Part shown: one piece after another, positions 5,188 to 8,279 of the stretch
Position numbering within the stretch: position 1 is the stretch's first letter
How the letters are laid out: each line of letters starts with the position of its first letter
Origin: an uncultured Clostridia bacterium
Lineage (GTDB): Bacteria > Bacillota > Clostridia > Oscillospirales > Ruminococcaceae
Length of the DNA: 8,279 nt
Direction: 5' to 3'
NCBI GenBank assembly: GCA_937893735.1
Contig: CALBGD010000426.1
Coordinates: forward strand, 1-8,279
Notes under the pieces: generated by a model
The model's input: only the letters and a program-made list of their open reading frames with translations
Told to the model about the DNA's origin: nothing
Databases searched by the model: none
Translations under genes and position numbers: made by a program

Positions 5188-7625
5188 GTTGCAGTCCTTG
5201 AGGTAAAGGCTGCTGTAAATAAAGAGGTCGATAGCTCCCGAAGTGAAATTACCAGAGAGAGCTTCCCGGCGGTGAGGTCAATGCTGCTGCCCTCCTCGCC
5301 GATAATGGAAATGGAGCCCGGGTCGTGGCTCTGCACCGTGATGACCGCAGTATCCGAGCGGAGCTTGTTCTCGCCCCTGAGTATTATAGTAGTGTCCAAG
5401 GGGATCACCAGAGTCTTTCCGGTGGTGTAGAGGTCAAAGCCGTTCAGCACCAGGGTGTGCGCCTTGTAGTCGTCCGTTGCAGTGCCGTACCATTCCCAGG
5501 TACTGCCCTTGGAAATCTTGTCAATGCCGAGGAACTTGGTTTCACAATTCCACTGCTCATCGAGGTGGGCGTTGAAATAATCCTGGTCGAGGCAGAAGTT
5601 CAGCGTTGTATTATACGCAGTCACCTTCAATTCTTCCTCAACGGTCAGGCCTTCGTACTCCGCAGTGACGGTGTATATGTCCCCAACGTCCAGGGTTTCG
5701 TCCGGTTTCAGTTGTAAGTTGACCGTTACATCTCTGGACATATCGTCTTTATCGTACGCATTATAACTATAGGATATGGTAAATTTATCTTCTGTTATGT
5801 CCGTGTCCGCAGAGTTTTTGACAGAGACATTGATTTTATCCATATCAATCTCACGGCTGGATACCAGACAGAGCCCTGCTACAGCACTACCATTAAAGCC
5901 CTTGTACTCTATGCTGAGGTCGTTGGCAGTGTAACCTGCCTCTATCCCCTCGCTTGCACTGGCATACCTGTAATCGTACCCGTGGTCGAAGTCAAAGAAC
6001 AGCTCGCTGCCGATATGCACGCGGTCGTAGCCGAACCTGTCATAATCCTTGTCCGGGATCCTGAGGGTACCCCTGACCCGCATCTGCTCGGAGAGATTTC
6101 CGGCATAAAACACCTTATCGCCGAATGTCGAGCCATTGACCTCGCCGCCATCTTCGACGATAACCTTATTCTCCGGGGCATTCGGGGCGCATGCGGAAAT
6201 CTCGGCATTCTCGCCGAGAGTTAACCCGGCGTCCTCGCTCACAGTAAACGGGAAAGAGATCGCGCTGGAGTTCGCCGAATAAGCCGAAACCTCGCCGCTG
6301 ATGGTCAGACCATAGCTGTCCAGATATAAGCCAAGGGAGTTCCCGGAATGGTGCGCCGTGATATGACCCGAAAGAGTAACACCGTCCTTGCACTCAAGCG
6401 CGTACTTATCGTCGCTGGAGGATATCGCTATGACATTGTCAACGGCGCTGCTAGCTGACAGCTTCACGCCGTCAGTGCCGATAATGCCGATATTCTTCCC
6501 GGCGGCGTTGCCCTCTATTGTAAGAACGCCCTTTTCGGCTATGATAGTGCTGTCGTTCTGGTTCGGGGTCACATTGGCGCCGGATTCGCACGAACCGACA
6601 AAGGTCGTCTTATCAGAGAATCCTTTTACGGTCAGTTTTCCGGTGGTGGAAAAATAGTTGCCGCCGGACATACTGCCGCTATTCATATCAAAGCTCTGTT
6701 TTCCCGAGTAGTACAATCCGTAGTAGTCCGGCAGAGGATCGATCCTGCCGCTTGAGTTTTCCTTAACATACTGGTGGCACCACACCCTGGCTCCGTCGTT
6801 GAAATTAGTACAGCTGTTTGGCTCCCCGTTCACGGTGATTTTTACGCCAAGAGTATTTCCGTTGCCGATATAAAGCACTGCATTGTCTTCTAAAAGATTA
6901 AACACATGATTTGTACCGGTTACTCGACCCAGTTTTATAACGCAGTTCTGGTAATTCACAGTGCCATTCCAAAGACTGCTCAACTGCAGGAAACCGCCGC
7001 CTACATTTATTACCCCTTTCGTAGGGTTCATAAGAACTTGACCAGCATTAAGATATCCGCCGCTTATACAAATATTCCCACCTGCTTGTGTGATCACGCA
7101 GGACAACTTCATTTCCGGGGCGTCGATATATCCGCTCATGACGGTCAGTTTACTCTCGTTGACCAGAAATGATTCTGAAGGCCCCGAAGCCTTTATGTAA
7201 ACGTCAGATACAGTGACATTTGAATTAACCCACACATTGCTCATCTCTGTGGCGTCAAGCGTACCCGCGCCGGATATCGCGACAGTCTCCCCGCTGCACA
7301 TACAATAGAAGTTATCAATGCGGTTGTACCCCGAAACTTCGACCTGTATTTCGCCGGAGCCGGTGTAGTCAAACAACCTTTCATCGCCTGTGCCCGTCAT
7401 GTCCACGCCGTACAGCGAGAGCGTATCCGCGCCGTCCCAGCTCCAGTTTACGCCGCGCCTAGGCTCCCCCGGGTCCAGCGCGCCAATGCCGATCTCGGTC
7501 TCCTGCTGTTCAGCGGCAACGTCCTGTGCATACACGCTGACAGACGGGAACGGAACCGCCGCTATGCTGACCGCCGTCAGAATGCTGGCGGCTGCCTTTG
7601 CCAGATAACCTTTTATCTTCTTCAT
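5184..7625 (-). CDS. N-terminal part of a frameshifted secreted adhesin-like dockerin protein: signal peptide and beta-helix-like region
   Basis: The ATG at 7625 gives MKKIKGYLAKAAASILTAVS, then a hydrophobic core ending near VYAQD: a typical signal peptide with cleavage near residue 34. An in-frame TTG at 7637 would leave only two bases after the Shine-Dalgarno (AAAGGAGAG, 7638-7646), so I prefer the ATG despite its long spacing of 12-14 bases. The mature part is beta-rich. A W-x-W module lies at about residues 59-125 (VNWSWDGADTLSLYGVDMTG). Short Gly/Ser/Val beta-helix-like turns cover about 125-500, an Ig-like stretch about 590-675, and a second W-x-W module begins about 708 (STWEWYGTATDD, then TLVLNGFDLYTTG and TTIILRGENKL). 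Such modules occur in Firmicute surface proteins, some with carbohydrate-binding annotations; no catalytic motif is visible. After GKLS (residue 790) the frame slips, and the last 23 residues are low-sense sequence ending at a TGA at 5184. Joined to the next frame, the product is 1666 residues. Confidence 0.82.
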   Translation of the reverse strand: MKKIKGYLAKAAASILTAVSIAAVPFPSVSVYAQDVAAEQQETEIGIGALDPGEPRRGVNWSWDGADTLSLYGVDMTGTGDERLFDYTGSGEIQVEVSGYNRIDNFYCMCSGETVAISGAGTLDATEMSNVWVNSNVTVSDVYIKASGPSESFLVNESKLTVMSGYIDAPEMKLSCVITQAGGNICISGGYLNAGQVLMNPTKGVINVGGGFLQLSSLWNGTVNYQNCVIKLGRVTGTNHVFNLLEDNAVLYIGNGNTLGVKITVNGEPNSCTNFNDGARVWCHQYVKENSSGRIDPLPDYYGLYYSGKQSFDMNSGSMSGGNYFSTTGKLTVKGFSDKTTFVGSCESGANVTPNQNDSTIIAEKGVLTIEGNAAGKNIGIIGTDGVKLSASSAVDNVIAISSSDDKYALECKDGVTLSGHITAHHSGNSLGLYLDSYGLTISGEVSAYSANSSAISFPFTVSEDAGLTLGENAEISACAPNAPENKVIVEDGGEVNGSTFGDKVFYAGNLSEQMRVRGTLRIPDKDYDRFGYDRVHIGSELFFDFDHGYDYRYASASEGIEAGYTANDLSIEYKGFNGSAVAGLCLVSSREIDMDKINVSVKNSADTDITEDKFTISYSYNAYDKDDMSRDVTVNLQLKPDETLDVGDIYTVTAEYEGLTVEEELKVTAYNTTLNFCLDQDYFNAHLDEQWNCETKFLGIDKISKGSTWEWYGTATDDYKAHTLVLNGFDLYTTGKTLVIPLDTTIILRGENKLRSDTAVITVQSHDPGSISIIGEEGSSIDLTAGKLSLVISLRELSTSLFTAAFTSRTAT
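5254..5261 (-). other. (CT)4 dinucleotide tract at the frameshift point
   Basis: On the - strand the coding sequence reads AAG CTC TCT CTG GTA in the upstream frame. Removing one CT gives AAG CTC TCT GGT AAT, i.e. GKLS-GNFTSGAIDLFIYSSL, which joins the two long frames without a gap. A 2-bp slippage change here explains the break. It may be a real mutation, a phase-variable site or an assembly or sequencing error; the window alone cannot separate these. Confidence 0.8.
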
Positions 7626-7672
7626 ACCAAATACCAACTCTCCTTTACTGTTAAAAAAGAAATATTATTATT

Positions 7673-7701
7673 ATTATACATTTTTTAGACAGAAATGTCA
7701 A
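7673..7701 (-). promoter_or_regulatory. Consensus sigma-A promoter of the dockerin protein gene
   Basis: On the - strand TTGACA (7701-7696) is separated by exactly 17 bp from TATAAT (7678-7673). Both hexamers match consensus in full. Transcription would start near 7666, giving a leader of about 40 bases that includes the Shine-Dalgarno AAAGGAGAG at 7646-7638. An AAT-repeat stretch follows the -10 box. A 10-bp palindrome, TGCAGCTGCA (7721-7730), lies about 20 bp upstream of the -35 and might be a protein-binding site, but that is speculative. Confidence 0.85.
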
Positions 7702-7732
7702 TACAGTAATTTCTGATTTGTGCAGCTGCATG

Positions 7733-7768
7733 AAAAATCGCCCCTGCTTTGCGGCAGGTCGGATTTTT
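7733..7768 (-). terminator. Bidirectional-looking intrinsic terminator upstream of the dockerin protein gene
   Basis: AAAAATC (7733-7739) pairs with GATTTTT (7762-7768). Inside it, past a 3x3 internal loop, CCTGC (7743-7747) pairs with GCAGG (7754-7758). Both strands show a short T-run after the stem. On the - strand it would end transcription from the decayed dockerin gene at 7918-8007 before the promoter of the large gene. The + strand version also has a longer T-rich tail (TTTTTTGTTTTT). Between 7769 and 7917 I see no convincing gene. Confidence 0.6.
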
Positions 7769-7917
7769 TGTTTTTGGGACTTTGTCTTCCTGACAGGAGC
7801 AGTTCAAAGCAGTAGGATCAAATTCAGTCTGATTTTTGCTGTGCCTGATCGACGCGGCGGTTTGATCTTAGCCGCATATTTTTCAAAAAACTCCCGAAGA
7901 CTGTCTTTTAAGCCGAC

Positions 7918-8007
7918 TTATGAAGCGTCCAGTGCGTTCATAGTACCATTGCCGTTAAAGTCACCCATCTGTGCATTTGCACGCTTGACCTCCCCCACAA
8001 TATCTTT
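7918..8007 (-). pseudogene. Remnant of a dockerin domain
   Basis: Twenty-nine codons and a stop read KDIVGEVKRANAQMGDFNGNG and then TMNALDAS. This aligns along its length with the second half of the intact dockerin nearby (KYIVGISENANTLMCDFNGDG, then AVNALDAA). The calcium-loop positions keep canonical spacing: D, N, N, N and D at loop positions 1, 3, 5, 9 and 12. The usual second helix (AAILKxIVG) is missing because the frame stops straight after ALDAS. The sequence upstream of K (from about 8008) no longer resembles a dockerin or any secreted protein and runs into the oppositely oriented mobile-element fragment. I infer that a neighbouring dockerin gene lost its body to a rearrangement. In-frame sequence after the stop (VGLKDSLREFFEKYAAKIKPP and on) is not recognisable. 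Confidence 0.75.
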
Positions 8008-8058
8008 ACTCCATTGTTCCGCCGAAAGGGCGAAGCAAGAAACGCCCAAACGGCGGAC

Positions 8059-8279
8059 AAATCTAAAGATAATAATCTTAAAGAAAATAATCCTGATATA
8101 ATCAATCCTATCAATCTGGTGGGACTAATGGCGAGGACATTCCGCATGACGTGGTGAAAAGTACGTTCCTGAAGCTGAACGGCAGCCACATCGAGTATGT
8201 TCTGGAAGCTATGGACAACAACAACAGCGACGTCCGGAATATCCGGAGCTACCTGATAACGGCGCTGTACAATTCCCGG
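8059..8279 (+). pseudogene. Broken fragment of a RepA-like replication initiator (DUF6017-like C-terminal domain), runs off window
   Basis: From 8133 to the window end the + strand frame reads EDIPHDVVKSTFLKLNGSHI, then EYVLEAMDNN and NSDVRNIRSYLITALYNSR. I recognise this as the C-terminal region of the replication initiator protein A family (DUF6017-like) carried by Firmicute integrative and conjugative elements. In that family a motif of the form K-S-x-F-L-K-L-N-x-x-H-I-E-Y-V is followed by V-R-N-I-x-x-Y-L-x-x-A-L-Y-N. Just upstream, in a different frame, is a hydrophilic AT-rich stretch (KSKDNNLKENNPDIINPI, about 8059-8112) like the linker before that domain. Joining the two needs a frameshift near 8112-8120. 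The roughly 60 residues that normally separate the linker from the FLKLN motif are missing, so an internal deletion is also likely. No start codon or N-terminal RepA_N domain is present on the left, so the gene is inactive. The assignment rests on recognition by eye. Confidence 0.6.

Noticed and set aside
4465..5430. A 321-codon + strand frame opposite the dockerin protein gene
   Set aside because: It lies antisense to a well-supported coding region, has no recognisable domain and spans the frameshift point. It is a by-product of the composition of the opposite strand.
7662..7678. ATT/AAT trinucleotide run after the -10 box considered as a phase-variable repeat
   Set aside because: It is only about four units and merges with the AT-rich promoter; a length change there would not alter the reading frame, and I see no evidence of variation.
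7718..8101. A 127-codon + strand frame across the right intergenic region
   Set aside because: It runs through the terminator hairpin and antisense to the dockerin remnant, has no Shine-Dalgarno or family resemblance, and ends in low-complexity isoleucine and lysine codons.

Overview
The window looks like a chromosomal segment of a gut-type anaerobic Firmicute, most likely Ruminococcus or a close Oscillospiraceae relative. The evidence is an Rnf complex of clostridial type (rnfA-rnfB followed by a NusG domain II gene and a Gx transporter gene) next to a very large secreted protein ending in a type I dockerin, the calcium-binding tag of cellulosomal and other cohesin-bound proteins. Base composition is moderate, slightly above 50% GC by eye. 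The genus is an inference; no rRNA or other strong marker is present.

Left part (1-2441, + strand): the end of an rnf operon. rnfA (cut at its 5' end by the window edge), rnfB, a small membrane-anchored NusG domain II protein and a Gx transporter (Hpre_diP_synt_I family) are closely spaced, each with a good Shine-Dalgarno site, and end at a strong intrinsic terminator. RnfA and RnfB belong to the ferredoxin:NAD+ oxidoreductase that couples electron transfer to ion pumping. The two small genes are frequent partners of flavin or quinone electron-transfer loci.

Middle (2564-7701, - strand): one huge secreted-protein gene convergent with the rnf operon. It has a consensus sigma-A promoter (TTGACA-17 bp-TATAAT), a signal peptide, two W-x-W beta-rich modules flanking beta-helix-like sequence, an Ig/cadherin-like domain, four 228-bp tandem repeats of the InlB-B type, a Ser/Gly linker, a C-terminal module and a dockerin, then a terminator. 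The gene is split in two overlapping frames by what looks like a 2-bp expansion of a CT tract at 5254-5261. Restoring the frame gives a 1666-residue protein.

Right part (7733-8279): a decayed mosaic. It contains a bidirectional-looking terminator, a 29-codon dockerin remnant on the - strand, and immediately beyond it a broken + strand piece of a replication-initiator (RepA, DUF6017-like) gene of the kind carried by Firmicute integrative and conjugative elements. This suggests the edge of a degenerate mobile element abutting a once larger set of dockerin genes. I see no CRISPR array, tRNA, rRNA or intact transposase, and no convincing new defence or regulatory system. The most notable points are the possible on/off frameshift in the adhesin-like gene, the alternating ABAB pattern of its repeats, and the mobile-element/dockerin junction.
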